64,000 nt of DNA from contig JAHLEZ010000027.1 in the NCBI GenBank assembly GCA_020726505.1, positions 124,001 through 188,000 on the forward strand, read 5' to 3'. Below are positions 12,083 through 23,670 of this stretch, one piece after another (the first letter of the stretch is position 1; each line of letters opens with the position of its first letter). Position numbers and translations under genes: made by a program. A model generated the notes under the pieces. The model was not told where the DNA came from and searched no databases. It saw only the letters and a program-made list of their open reading frames with translations. The stretch comes from Leptodontidium sp. MPI-SDFR-AT-0119 (lineage: Eukaryota; Ascomycota; Leotiomycetes; Helotiales; Leptodontidiaceae).

Positions 12083-12715
12083 TACTCCCATAGCAAGCTA
12101 TAGTCATAAGGATATTAAGCTTAATATTAAAAAGACGCACTAAAGAGATTAAGAGATGTCTTATATATATTCCAGGTAAATAAATAAAGTTCTAGGAAGA
12201 ACTAACTGAGACTATTATATAGTCGTTAAGTAAGTTATAATAAAAGAAAGTATAATATATAGTTAAGCGCGTAATTAGAAGTTCGTTTACTAATAAACGC
12301 GTACTCTCTAAAAAGTAAATAATAATACGAGCCGCCACGTTAAGATCTTAAACATTAAGTAAAGGCACGTAAATAAGGCGTATTATAAACACGAGAACAT
12401 TTAAATGTTTATCTTAAATTATAGATATAAAAATATAAGATAAAGTTTCTAGAAAGAGAGTACAATTTATAAATTATAAGGCTGAGATTTTATTATAAAA
12501 TAAATAGCCTAGTCTATAATAAGACAAGTACAATTAAGGTATTAATTAATTAATTAGACGTTACTAATAATTACGTCTAAGTTAAGAAGTAGCGCTTAAT
12601 ACTCTAATTAACTAAGCCACGTTAAGTTAGTATAAAGGTTTCTATTTACTTAGTAAATAGTATTAATTAATAGACCGTACGTGTAATTAGTAATCGCGAG
12701 CTTTTTACTTATAAC

Positions 12716-12723
12716 TATAAATA
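12716..12723 (+). promoter_or_regulatory. TATA box of the A2 antisense gene
   Basis: TATAAATA in the same context as at 175-182 and 50511-50518. The bases around it differ between copies. Confidence 0.45.
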
Positions 12724-12851
12724 CTACCCTTCTTTTCTATTAATAATAACCCTTTCTTAGTATTATTAACACTAATATACACCTTTATAATTGCCCCTTT
12801 ATTCCTTTCCTCTTCTTTTATATTATTAAATTTATTATTAAGTATTCTAAG

Positions 12852-14455
12852 ATACTTAATAAATCTACTCTTTTTAAGACTATTAAGAGTTTATAAAAGC
12901 GTTTTAGAGCTTTTACTAATCGAATTAATTATTAACTTACTCGTGAGGAAGGTAGTTTTAATATAAAGTACGAAGTTATATAATAATAACGTCGCTAAAG
13001 ACTTTAAGTTATAAGTATTTATTTCCTTATTTTTAATTATTTATTTTTATACTTTTATCTCTTACCCTTTTACTTTCAAGTATTAAATTAACTCTTTAAG
13101 TAATAGATAATTATTATAAAAGAATCCGCCTTATTATATCTTATTTAAGGTAATAATAGACTTAAAGACGTCTTTAATAAAATCGACAATAATAAGGATA
13201 AGTTTATTAATAGTACTTCCTTTACTCCTTTTATACCTATAAGAATACTAGCCATATGCGAGCCTAATAACCGATGCGAGCCTTTGATACAAAGCTAGTA
13301 ACTTGATACAAAGCTAATAACCGATGCGAGCCTCTGATACAAAGCTAGTAACTTGATACAAAGCTAGTAACTTGATACAAAGCTAATAACCGATGCGAGC
13401 CTTTAATACAAAGCTAGTAACTTAATATAAAGCTAATAACTGATGCGAGAGCTTAGTACTCAAAGTAGTTATATAGACCTAGAAATGCCCCCTCAATAGA
13501 ATCATCATTCACACTATCATTTTCTATTTTACAATACCTTCTCATTCTATTATCTCCCTAAGTAATCCCCTCTAATTTATAAACGTATTTAGCTCTAATA
13601 ATAACATTTTACTTGTCTTTCGCCGCTCTTGTTATGCCTTTATTCGCCTCTCCTTACTAAAGTCTTCTATTTTTATTTACGTTACTTATATACTATCTAA
13701 GATAATTATTAAAGTCTTTATTATTATTTTAAAGACTCTTAAGAAAGTATTAAATAAAACTCTTAATCTCTGACTTCACAAACACACTAGTGTTTTTAGT
13801 TCTCCTCGCTAACTTCGTAAGAGTTTTAAGAGATCTTCGTTAATAAGAAAAACTTATAATATATATTTTCTTTTATTTATTTAAATCTCACTTTTATTAA
13901 TCGAGTATTAAAGTATATATTAATAATATTATAAGCCGCGAATTTACTAATCCTTGTTTATTATATATTTAATCTGCCGCCTATAATAAAAGAAATTAGG
14001 GCTATTGTTATATAAACACTACTACGGCTGGCAAATACTACTTTAATTACACTAATAGCTACTTATACGCTCCCGCCACCGACGATCTTTTAAAGTACAG
14101 TAAGAGATTAGTCCGCGCTATTAATACTGATAATTAAAAAGTATATAAATTCTTTTTTAATAAATTATTAATAATTATTAAGTTAATTAATCTAAGTCTA
14201 TTAAGAAGTATTACGTTATTATTACAACTCTTCTCGAGTATTTAAGTAAGTCTTCGAGCTCTAAGGAGGAGAGTAATACGATTGTACCTTTTTTTTTAAT
14301 GCCGTCCTCTTCTTAAGTATAATAAAAAGGATAACTTATATAATAAGGCTAAAATTAAAGCTAAAGGAATTACAAGAAAGCGTAATAAAAAGTCTACAAA
14401 TATAACTAATATACTTAAAAACATAATTAATTTACTTCGCGCCAGACAGTTTTAG
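12852..14455 (+). pseudogene. Antisense accessory gene of A2, split by a solo LTR
   Basis: Collinear with the plus-strand gene at 311-1615. Shared segments include KDVFNKIDNNKDKF before the insertion and FRRSCYAFIRLSLLKS after it, then REFTNPC, GYCYINTT, KYYFNYTNSYLYAP and a C-terminus ending RARQF at TAG 14453-14455. Here Cys is kept at NPC and GYC, where A1 has Tyr, which shows that the Tyr residues come from mutation. A 296-bp solo LTR (13238-13533) interrupts it. Confidence 0.6.
13238..13533. mobile_element. Solo LTR with internal tandem repeats, copy 1 (296 bp)
   Basis: Flanked by a perfect ATACC duplication (13233-13237 and 13534-13538) that is single in the uninterrupted A copies. It starts TATAAGAATACTAGCC (TG turned to TA) and ends CTATTTTACA. 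The middle is a run of imperfect short repeats around AAGCTAATAACCGATGCGAG. With TG..CA ends and a 5-bp duplication, a solo LTR fits best; no internal region is present. A second copy is at 16278-16611. Confidence 0.82.
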
Positions 14456-14699
14456 GTTTAAGTAAGATTTAGTTAGGCTTTTAGGGATCTTTTTATTTTT
14501 ATATAAAGTTTTAGTTAAGTTTTTTTTTATAAATTTACATAATTTTTAACTAGGTTTAGCTAGATTTACTATAAGATTTAAGCGAAATTAAGTAAATTTC
14601 TAGTGTTTTAGTTATAGAAATACTTAATTTATTAAGTAGAAAAGTCTTTATAAATGAAAATAATATAGAATTTCTTTATATACTTTTAATAAAAGTATT

Positions 14700-17600
14700 T
14701 AAAGCTCCTTAACTTAAGATCTATAATCACTAAAGTTTAAGAGAGCTTTAAAAAGCTCGAATTTCTAATAAGACAAATTCTTCGTGAGACTATTAGTAGG
14801 CATGTTTATAATTAAAAAATATATTACTTAAAAGGATTCGCGAGTATACTTTTACTTTAATTATATATTTTAAATATTAATATAATAGAGCTTAGTCGCG
14901 ATCCTTTTAATATTATTTATAACGAGCCTAATAATTTATTAATTATTACACAGAATCTCCTACGTCTTACTTAAATTAAAAGCTAAATTTCTAAAGAAGT
15001 GTTAAAGAGCTATAGTTTCTTTACTTATATACTCTAATATAAGTAATTCTACTTTAGTTATTAAAGTAATAATTATTACTTGTCTTAATACTTTTTAAAT
15101 TACTAGCGTACTAAATAAAAAGATCACGTAACCTTAAGATAATTATTGTATCTCTATATCGTTAATAAAAGAGACATTAGAGGTAATAATAATTACTTTG
15201 CCTTAGTACTTACTATAAATAATACCCAAGAAGTACGTATTAAATAAGTAATAGATAAGCTAATGTATAATAGTAAAATATTTAAGCCTAAGGTTTATTA
15301 CGAATTATAAGAGTAAGGTAATTATATATATAATATCTAGTTTTATAATAATTACTATTTATAAGACAAAGCTTACTCTCTCTTAATATACTTTAATATA
15401 TTTCTTAGAAGCTTGTCTTATATACTTAATAAGATTAATTTACGGCAGCGGTATTATTAGATAATTACTATCTACTTACTTAAACTTATAAGCGATCTTC
15501 TTAAGGTACTAGTTATAAACTAAGGAGACTGTTTTACGCTTTTAATCACGTAATACTTTAATCCCTAGGAATTACTTAATATCTCTAAAATTATATATAT
15601 TATATACTTAATTTAAACACTTAATAAGATCTTGTTTGAGCTTTTGATTATCTTAGTAGTAAAGTACTTAAATGTCGTCTATATAAAAGAAGACTAAGAT
15701 TTTATATTTAAGATTTATAAATATATAAGGCTCTTTTAAATAAGGAGAGAGCCCTAAATTAGTTAAAGTCTTACTTATATACTTATATTAAAAGTAAGGG
15801 GAATTACACATTCCGTAAAGTACACGATTAACTCGCAATACTTAGTTAAGCTATTAGAAACCAAGTAGAAATTAGTAATATACTATTTCGCTGTTTATAT
15901 CTCTTAAGACATTAATAAAAGTATTAATTATATTAAAGTACTTAACTTCTAGATTAAAATAGGCTATAAGCGCTATAGTAATTCTAAAAGACTTTACAGA
16001 GAGCCTAGTAGCGTATATTAATATAATTGTTACCTCACTTTAGAAATTACCCCGAACTACTATTTGAGAGTAATATCTTAAAATATATCCGTCTTTATTT
16101 AACTTATACTTAAAGACTTACATAAGTAAGACAAGTATATCTATAGTACTCGAATCGTACTTTTATAAGTGCTAGTATTTATATTTATTTATATTCCTTA
16201 TTTTTAACTTACAGTCTTTTAGAAACCACCTTCTTATGAAGTAGTTCTCAAGATTACTTTACCTCTTTAATTTTAGTTATAAGAATACTAGCCACATACA
16301 AGAGCTTCATGTAAACAACCAATACAAAGCTAATAACCGATGCGAGCCTTCGATACAAAGCTAATAAACTTAATATAAAGCTAATAACCGATGCAAAGCT
16401 AATAACCGATACAAAGCTAATAACCGATGCAAAGCTAATAACCGATGCAAAGCTAATAACCGATACAAAGCTAATAACCGATGCGAGCTCTTAATACAAA
16501 GCTAATAAAGCTAGTAACCGATGCGAAAGCTTGGTAATCAAAGTAGTTATATAGACCTAGAAATGCCCCCTCAATAGAATCATCATTCACACTATCATTC
16601 TCTATCTTACATTAGTAAAAGATCTTAAACCTTAATTTTAAGAAGTAAGAGTTTCCCTTTTAATAGTAAGCGATTTACTTACATCGCTACCACGATTATT
16701 AAATATATTGTCTTAATTAATTCCTTAAAATCGTCTTACTCTTCTTAAAACATATACTAATTAAGTATAAACTTATAAAAAAGTTACTTAATTTTAAATT
16801 AAAGATTATTATATTTAATTAAAGTGTACTTATTAAAGTCTATATTCTTAAGGTTTAAATTACCCCTGAGATTAAGATTACCCTTTTAGGAGCGCGTTTT
16901 TTTTGGAAGATAATAGTAAGTGTTATAAATACTCTACTACTTTTACTTCCTTTACGTAGTCTCCCTCTTTTTCTTATACTCTTTATTAACTTTTCTCGAG
17001 AACTTAAGGCTTTAAATTAAGCTATAGCGGCCTTAACCTTTATTTAAGAGCGTATTATTACTCTCGTTTATCCTTATATATTTAATTAAACTCTTAACGC
17101 TTTAGTCCGAGAGTACGTCACTACTTTTAATAACGAATTTAAGGTTCTAGAAGTTTACCCTTAAGAAGTTAATTACTTTAGACTTTTATTTATAACTTCT
17201 TGAGTTACTTAATTAGAGTTTTTAATTAGTTCCTTAAGTACTTCTTTTAGTAGTAATAACTTTATTTGTAAATAATCCGTTTTTAGAGTAAATGACAGTA
17301 TTTAAATCTCGAGTTTAAAAGCTTGAGACAGACTTCTAACTTGGCCTTATAATATATTTAACGCTTAATTTATAAGTTATATATTCTTACTTAAACGCGA
17401 TCCCTCTAAGTCTTATTTTATGTCTAGCGTAAGCCTTAAGTCGTACGTACTCGACCTCTACTCCCTGCCCTTTATTAGTATTTTAATCGGCGTATTATTT
17501 AATATAGGAGTAACTTTAGGAGTTAAAAGTCTTATTATAATACTTAGTTTTTTAATATCCTTTACCCTTGAGTTCTAACTCTCTAAAGTAGTAGTTAGTC

Positions 17601-18760
17601 CTTTAATAAGCTTAGAAAGTAATATTAAAGCGCTTTTAACTATAACAATTACTTCCTTAATAATTTTATTACTTATAATATTCTTTAAGATTCTGGCTTA
17701 ATTTATAACTAATTTATTTTCTTTAACAAAATCGCAAATCGACTAAACTTCCTTAATTATAATTATTACTTTTTTTTAATTTAACGTATAAAATAAGTCT
17801 TTATTAAAGCGTATATTACGTGTGATAATAATTTAATTAAGACGTAATACTTAATTTTAGTAAATATTAGAAGTGTAAAAACTTACTAGGTATCTAATAT
17901 ACGTACGTATATTTACTTTAAACACTCTTTTCTTTTGCCCTTTTACTCGTTTTATTATTAATAAATACACTTTATACTTAAAGACGTAAATTTTATTTTA
18001 TTTTAATTTAAGATTTATAATAAACTTCATAATAAGCGCTAGATTATATTATTAAAAGTAGTTACGAAATCACTAATTTAATGTTTTTAATAGTAACTAT
18101 TAATTATTTATACGCCTAAGGCTCCTATTATATAAACAAATGCCTCTTAGTACGTATTTAATAATTAATTCCGCGGGGAGATTTATTAAGAACCTTATTT
18201 TAATTCCTTATTAATTACTTCTTAGTTAACTCTTTCGGCGCCGCTATTTAGCTTATAAGTTAAAGTAAGTGAAAGCTCGAGTTTAATACTAAGCTTCTTA
18301 GCTTAGTTCTTATATCTCGTGAATCCGCGGATAATAATAACTGCCTTTTCTTAATTATGTTTTAATTTATATATCGAGAGTCTGAACTACTTATAAACCT
18401 AGGGTTTAAAGCTCTTAATATATTTAAAGATTATATTATACTCTTTATTTAGAGAGTATAACCCACGAATAGTCTATTATATTTATTTTTAAGTAAAAGA
18501 AGCTAAGAGTTATTCCTAAATTTAATTAAATAATTAAAAAGATCCCAAGTAACCCTCCAAAATAATTTAAGTAATTGTCTTTTAATTAAGTATTTAAAGA
18601 TTACTTGAGATATGTGAGTAAAAGTGTAATACTTACACTTAATTCTCCTTACTACTTTAGTAATCTTGACATTTTTTATTAAGCTTGTTAGCTTTCTTAA
18701 GACATTTAGCCCTAAGTGTCTAAAGTGTAAATACTAATATATTTCTGTATTTATTTTTAG
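14700..18760 (-). pseudogene. Copia pol of A2
   Basis: Collinear with A1 pol. The active site is at 15671-15685 and reads YIDDI (Val to Ile by one transition). The pre-integrase box lies near 18700. A solo LTR interrupts it at 16278-16611. It is more degraded than A1: many more TAA/TAG codons and almost no CpA. The gag region follows to about 22145 and contains two more insertions. Confidence 0.85.
16278..16611. mobile_element. Solo LTR with internal tandem repeats, copy 2 (334 bp)
   Basis: Same ends as 13238-13533, flanked by a perfect TTAGT duplication (16273-16277 and 16612-16616). The repeat block GCTAATAACCGATRCAAA is longer than in copy 1, which explains the 38-bp length difference. 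The last 100 bp, around GCCCCCTCAATAGAATC, are nearly identical between the two. Confidence 0.82.
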
Positions 18761-18973
18761 TCTCTTATATTCTCGTAATAATTTATAGAATTTACTAATA
18801 CTCTATTTAAGGGTTAGAAATATTATAGTGCCTATAGTACTAAAAGGGATCTTACAAGAGTTCGACGAATAATTAAAAAGCTCGTTAAATTTAAAAAATA
18901 TAAGGTTTTACTTACAAACTAATTATTATATAATTAAGTAGTCCCTTATAAAATCGTTTTTCTCCTTTTAATA

Positions 18974-19260
18974 TGTGAGAATAGGTGGGCCAATCAGAAG
19001 AGAGGAAGCGCAGTAGGTGAACACGTGATTAGAGACAAAATAGATTGCTTGCTTGAGAAGAGCCATAAGGGCTCTTCGGTAGTTATATACATAATATTAG
19101 CTTCTCTAGAAGCTTCGACGACTACGTAGTCGATTACGTGGCTCTTACGGACTACGTAATCGAATACGAGAGTAATTTCTGAGCCGCGTAAGCAGTGGAG
19201 ATTACTTCGGTTATTCTCCAGCGTAGAATCGGCACGAGTTACCGAAGTCAAAATCTAACA
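18974..19260 (-). mobile_element. 287-bp solo LTR family, copy 1
   Basis: Perfect TAATA duplication (18969-18973 and 19261-19265). In the orientation opposite to the other copies it runs TGTTAGATTTTGACTT... to ...ATTCTCACA. Inside are a hairpin GAAGAGCCATAAGGGCTCTTC-like palindrome and a repeated GACTACGTARTCGA motif. G+C and CpA are far higher than in the surrounding A2. An 85-residue frame inside is shared by the copies because the DNA is shared, and is not taken as a gene. Confidence 0.88.
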
Positions 19261-22145
19261 TAATATAAAGTATAGTTTATTCTATAGTATTAAAGCCCGC
19301 TATTAAGAAGACAAGCTTCGGGGATAATATTAATATAAAATCCTTTTATAATAATATTATTATAAAGGGTTGAATTAAATAATTCACTATTTAAGTTCTT
19401 AAGAGCCCCCTTTATAACGCGAATTCCGTGTCCCACAATTAAAAACTAAGAGCTTCTATACTCTATAATGTCCTCCAGTTTAAACTTAATAAATAATCTT
19501 AACTCTAAAAGTAAATAATCGTTAACTAAATTAATTATACTATAACTATTAAGAAGAGTACTCGACGACAAGGGGTAAACTAAGTCTTATATAGAATGTT
19601 GGATTTCATGTGATCCAAGAGTCACGTGAATGCCGAAGGCTCTAGAAGCCTTAATTTGTTAATACATAGAAAGCTCTTTAAGCTCTCCCTTATGTATATA
19701 AACCTACTCTTACTTTGCCTTTAGAAGAGTGAGGCATGTAAATAGTCAAAATGTGACATAGTAGCAATTCGAGTAAGATCTCCTCTTCCTCTATTATATG
19801 TCCTTCTAGTAGAGCTCCCTATCGTCAACTAAAGCCGTGATTCCTTACGATAACAGGAGACCTATTTAGTCGCAAGAGGACTTCCCTCTCTAAACTAGTA
19901 AGAGTCGGTCTCCTAGAGAAATAAGAACCGGAGGAATAGCTACCTCGTTAAATATAAAGCAAAGACGAATGAATAGAAGAGCTAGAGCCACAGAGCCCGT
20001 GTCAGAGTTAGAGCTATTGAGCCAGAGCTAGAACTAAGGGACAGATAGGTCAGAACTAGAGCCTTGAGCTAGAGTCAGAACTATAGGCCAGAGCTAGAGC
20101 CCGTGCCAAAGCCAGAGTTAGCCAAAGAGCCAGAACTAGAGCTAGAGCCAAGGGACACATAAGTCAGAGCTAGAGCCATTGAGCCAGAGCCAGAACCAAA
20201 GGCTAGAGCTAAAGCCCAAGCCAAGGGATAGAGCCAGAGCCATTTAGACAGCTATAAAGCCGTCGTTTTGTCGTCTTGATATCGAGTTAGAGGATACTTA
20301 GATTAAAGGGGCGTGTTAGATTTCATGTGATCTAAGAGTCACGTGAATGCCGAAGGCTCTAGAAGCCTTAATTTGTTAACACATAGAAAGCTCTCTAAGC
20401 TCTCCCTTATATATATAAACTTACTCTCACTCTGCCTTTAGAAGAGTGAGGCATGCAAATAGTCAAAATGTGACATAAAATAAACACTAAGTTAGTAATC
20501 TTTTATAAAGCTTAAAAGGATCACTACTTATATTTACGTACCGCTTTTTGCCCCTTTATCTAAGATATTTCTAGGGAACGTAAACTTACTTTTACCCTTA
20601 TTACTGGCGCTTTTAATAGCGACCTTAGTGACTTAAAGTAGTAGCTTATTTAATTTAATCTAGTCTCGTAATATCTTTTATTTATTACTAATAAAGCATT
20701 AACGGATTTACTTTACTATAACGTCGTTAATTAATAGATTTAGTTTAATATTACCCTTAGAGTCTTTTATATAGACCTTCTTATAAATAGTAAGTTAAAG
20801 TTAAGTGCAATTTAAAGGGCTCTACTTATAAGTCTAATTATTTTAATAAAGGCATAATTTCTTAGAGGATTTCCTTCTTAAAAGTTTACGAGCGTCCTTA
20901 TTAACTTTTGAAGTTACTTTATTACTAGACAATCGTTCGCTAAGAGTAATAAAGTGTCTATAACCTCGGGTTTTATAACCTAATAAAAGAGCTTAATACT
21001 AAGGACTTAATTTATTAGCGTAGAAGAAACAAGTTAATTAATTAATAATATAAGGAAGAGGAAGACTAAAGGTCTTATACTCTTAAATTTTCTTATTTTA
21101 ATACTTTATTCGCAAGCGATTAAAGTTTCTTACTGTAATTAAGAAATTAATTATATTAATTATTCCTTTTACGTCTAACACTTTATATAACTAAGCTTTC
21201 TAAATTAGCTCCTAGTAAGACATAATTTATACGCGAAGGTTATTCTTCCCCTTAGTTTTAAGGGATTCTTAGTAATTATTTTATATCTAAGTTTAAATCG
21301 ACATTTCCGTTTAATAAAGCACCTCCTTAAGAGAGTGAAAGATCGCTTAGATATTTATACGCTTTTCTTATATTACTTAAGCTACTATAATACTAAAGAA
21401 TTACTTAGTTATACTCCTCTCGATCTAGTCGTAGAGTTTAAAGTAATTAAACACTCGAGACTACTAAATTACACTTTATAAGGCGTACTCTTTAGTCTTA
21501 GCCTCCGCCTCCTTTTAAAGTAACTTAGGGGTTATAAGGTTAGACCTTATTAGTAACGCTAGGAGTAGTTTAAATATTCTAGAGTTACCCCCTACACTAG
21601 GAGTTAAAGGCGTAAACGTTTAATTACCTCCGCCCTTAGAGCTTAAGCTGACAATAGTTACACTACTTACTATAGTACTCGAGGATCTAGGAACTCTCCT
21701 GGCGTTTCTTAGAATTACTACTTAATTATTAATTACCTAGTTCTTAAGCTACTCTTTGTAAGTATATATAAAAAGTTAATAGTTTATATTGTTTTTAGTA
21801 TTAACTTCCTTAACGAGCTCTTCGGTAGTTAGAGGAATAGTGTTAAAGATTTTAATTAAAGACGTAGTATTTTTATTATTAAGGTCGACGTATAGCTAAA
21901 GTCCGAGTATATTTACTATAAGCGTAAAGTGTACAAGCTATACTAGCTAATCTTCTAGTTTAATATATAAGATCTTAGGCGATAAGAGCCTAGTGAGTTC
22001 GTTAATACTTGTAAAAGACATATTAAATAATCAATATATAATTATAGAATTAAAAGTAGAGGTTAAATAATCGTAAAACTTATTAACTAAAAGTTCTTCT
22101 GCGAATACGCCGTGTAGCTTAAATAAGACAAGTATAGCTCTTAAC
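19261..22145 (-). pseudogene. Gag-side region of A2
   Basis: Collinear with A1 from about 5770 to 7765, interrupted by a TRIM at 19597-20475. No readable domain remains. It ends at the primer-binding site next to the 5' LTR (minus-strand GTTAAGAGCTATACTTG). Confidence 0.45.
19597..20475 (+). mobile_element. TRIM: miniature LTR element (879 bp)
   Basis: Two 162-bp LTRs (19597-19758 and 20314-20475) flank a 555-bp core without coding capacity. The target duplication is TAGAA (19592-19596) against TAAAA (20476-20480), differing by one G-to-A. AAAGGGGCG directly before the right LTR is a polypurine tract, and TAGTAGCAATTCGAG after the left LTR may be a mutated TGG-type primer site; both point to plus orientation. 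The core is a long run of degenerate hexamers of the GAGCCA/GAGCTA type. The LTRs differ only by transitions. A solo LTR of the same family is at 59624-59789. Confidence 0.88.
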
Positions 22146-22338
22146 TATCGTGCAAAAGAAGAGCATAAGTTCAAGGGTTTAAAAGATACTATAATCAGTT
22201 AAAGGTTAGAAAGTGTATTCAAAGATTAATTAAGTTAAGCGTTATCCTCTTAAAGAGAGGAGCTAAAGACTAAGTTTATATACTTAGTATACTTACGCCA
22301 ACATGCACCAGACCAAAGAACTGCGCTAGTGCGCGACA
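22146..22338 (-). repeat. 5' LTR of A2 (193 bp)
   Basis: Starts TATCGTGCAAAAGAAGAG, with TG now TA, and ends GTGCGCGACA. Partner of 11890-12082. Confidence 0.93.
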
Positions 22339-22343
22339 ATTAT

Positions 22344-23134
22344 ACTTTTAAATAAAGTTAAGATTTATAAATCATTTTATAACGCTTAAGTCTATTAGCG
22401 ACATTGTTTTTATACTTACTACCGTGACTAATATAATTAATTAATCGCATTCCTTAGTGGCTGCCGATTCTAAGTAAGTTAGTAATATATCCGGGATATA
22501 TTACTATTCTCTAATAACCTCCCTTATAGTCTCGTTTAACCACTTCTATAACCCTTAGTTATAACTAATTAAGGTATATAAAGTATCCGTCTCGAACTAA
22601 GCTACTCCTATTACCTTGTCTTAGATAGGGTCTTCCCGTATTAGTTGCCTTTTAATTACTTCGAAAGGGCCTAACCTTCTCTATTAATATTATATCCCTT
22701 TTATTTCCTTAACTACGGCCTACGTTTCCTTAACTTAAAAATAGTCGTTTGATTAGCCGTATTTCGCGAGTTCCTCTAGGGGCTTTAGGTTCGCTATATA
22801 GCGCTTAGGTCGTTTATATACGTCTCTTATGTTCTCTTAGAATATTATCGTAGTAGTATCTTAGTAAACTACGATACATAATAATCCTCTAGCCGTCGAG
22901 TCATGAGTATAGTGAATTTCTATAAAATCAGGTTTCGACCTGACATATATTTAAATTTACTGTTCGTTATAGTAACTTCGGATTTTCTAGATTTCGAGGT
23001 AAGCGGGTAGCTCGTCGTTAGTATTATTAAGCTCGCTCTAAATGCTTTAGCTTTCTTAGTCCTCGGCTAAGCGTTTTACTAAGCTTTCGCTGAGGTCTAA
23101 GTCGGTGTCGTAGGCTTTATTAGTATTAACAAAA
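22344..23134 (-). pseudogene. G1 continued: region between gag and reverse transcriptase
   Basis: Sequence resumes here after A2; the ATTAT duplication shows that 11889 and 22344 were adjacent. It lies upstream of G1's reverse transcriptase on the minus strand, where protease and linker belong. Short open stretches (RGLLCIVVY, NEL-like acidic runs) are seen but no protease DSG box was found. Element C interrupts it at 23135. Confidence 0.6.
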
Positions 23135-23297
23135 TGTGGTGCAGAAGTGGAGCATAAAGTAGGGTGCTTTCAAAGTAGTGATCAAGTCGTCTGAATTCTG
23201 TAAAAGGAGGCTCGTAAGGAGTAACTGACTACATACACGAATAGGGGCTGGCTGACTCAGCAGCGCCATAGTGCCGTAGGCCCGTGCCTGTACGACA
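23135..23297 (-). repeat. 3' LTR of element C (163 bp)
   Basis: Starts TGTGGTGCAGAAGTGGAGC and ends CCTGTACGACA. Differs from the partner LTR at 25130-25292 at few positions, all transitions. A 79-residue minus frame covering it is not a gene. Confidence 0.92.
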
Positions 23298-23539
23298 TAC
23301 CCCCCAGTTACGAGCAACGTCCGAATACAAGAAGAAGAGAGAGAGCTAGGAAAGCTAGTATACAAATAGAGAGCTAATAAGGCTTAATAAAGGAGTGGTT
23401 ACATGTTATACGTACCCCCCAGAGGCTAGCCAAAGCGCCAAGGGGCCAAAAGAGTATATGTAAGCCAAGAAGTAAGCCAAAAGAGTGTGTTTGTGTGACT
23501 TGAGAGGAGAGCGACTCTCTCAGCGTCAATGGTTGTTAT

Positions 23540-23670
23540 ATAGCCTAAAAGGGAGCGACCCCGTCAGCGCCAGTCCAGTAGTAGTAAGTAGTCCACTACC
23601 TCGTTACTTTATAGCCTAAGGGGGAGCTACCCCGTCAGCGCCAGTCTAGCAGTAGTAAGCAGTCTATTGC
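23540..23670. repeat. Tandem ~75-bp repeats at the 3' side of element C
   Basis: TATAGCCTAARRGGGAGC, then ACCCCGTCAGCGCCAGTC and AGTAGTAAG, occur twice about 77 bp apart. A third, weaker unit (GCGACTCTCTCAGCGTCA) lies just to the left. The Gag stop codon falls inside the block. Confidence 0.7.

Larger units (their letters stand above)
11890..22338 (-). mobile_element. Ty1/copia family A, complete copy A2 with nested insertions
   Basis: 10,449 bp, bounded by 193-bp LTRs (11890-12082 and 22146-22338) and a perfect ATTAT target duplication (11885-11889 and 22339-22343). Taking out four later insertions with their duplications leaves about 8.63 kb, the length implied by A1. It is inserted in G1 pol. 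The coding strand is minus. CpA is strongly depleted and no frame stays open. TGTCGCGC at the left LTR (minus strand) is preceded by GCTATGGGAGTA, a possible polypurine tract. Confidence 0.95.

Noticed and set aside
13260..13450. Regularly repeated AAGCTAATAACCGATG units, at first sight like a CRISPR array
   Set aside because: Units are imperfect, of uneven length and without unique spacers; they lie in a eukaryotic solo LTR.
18994..19251. 85-residue frames shared at 18994-19251, 28816-29073 and 51197-51400, looking like a small conserved gene
   Set aside because: They lie wholly within a solo LTR bounded by target duplications. The frame is shared because the LTR is; lengths change where a small indel shifts the frame.
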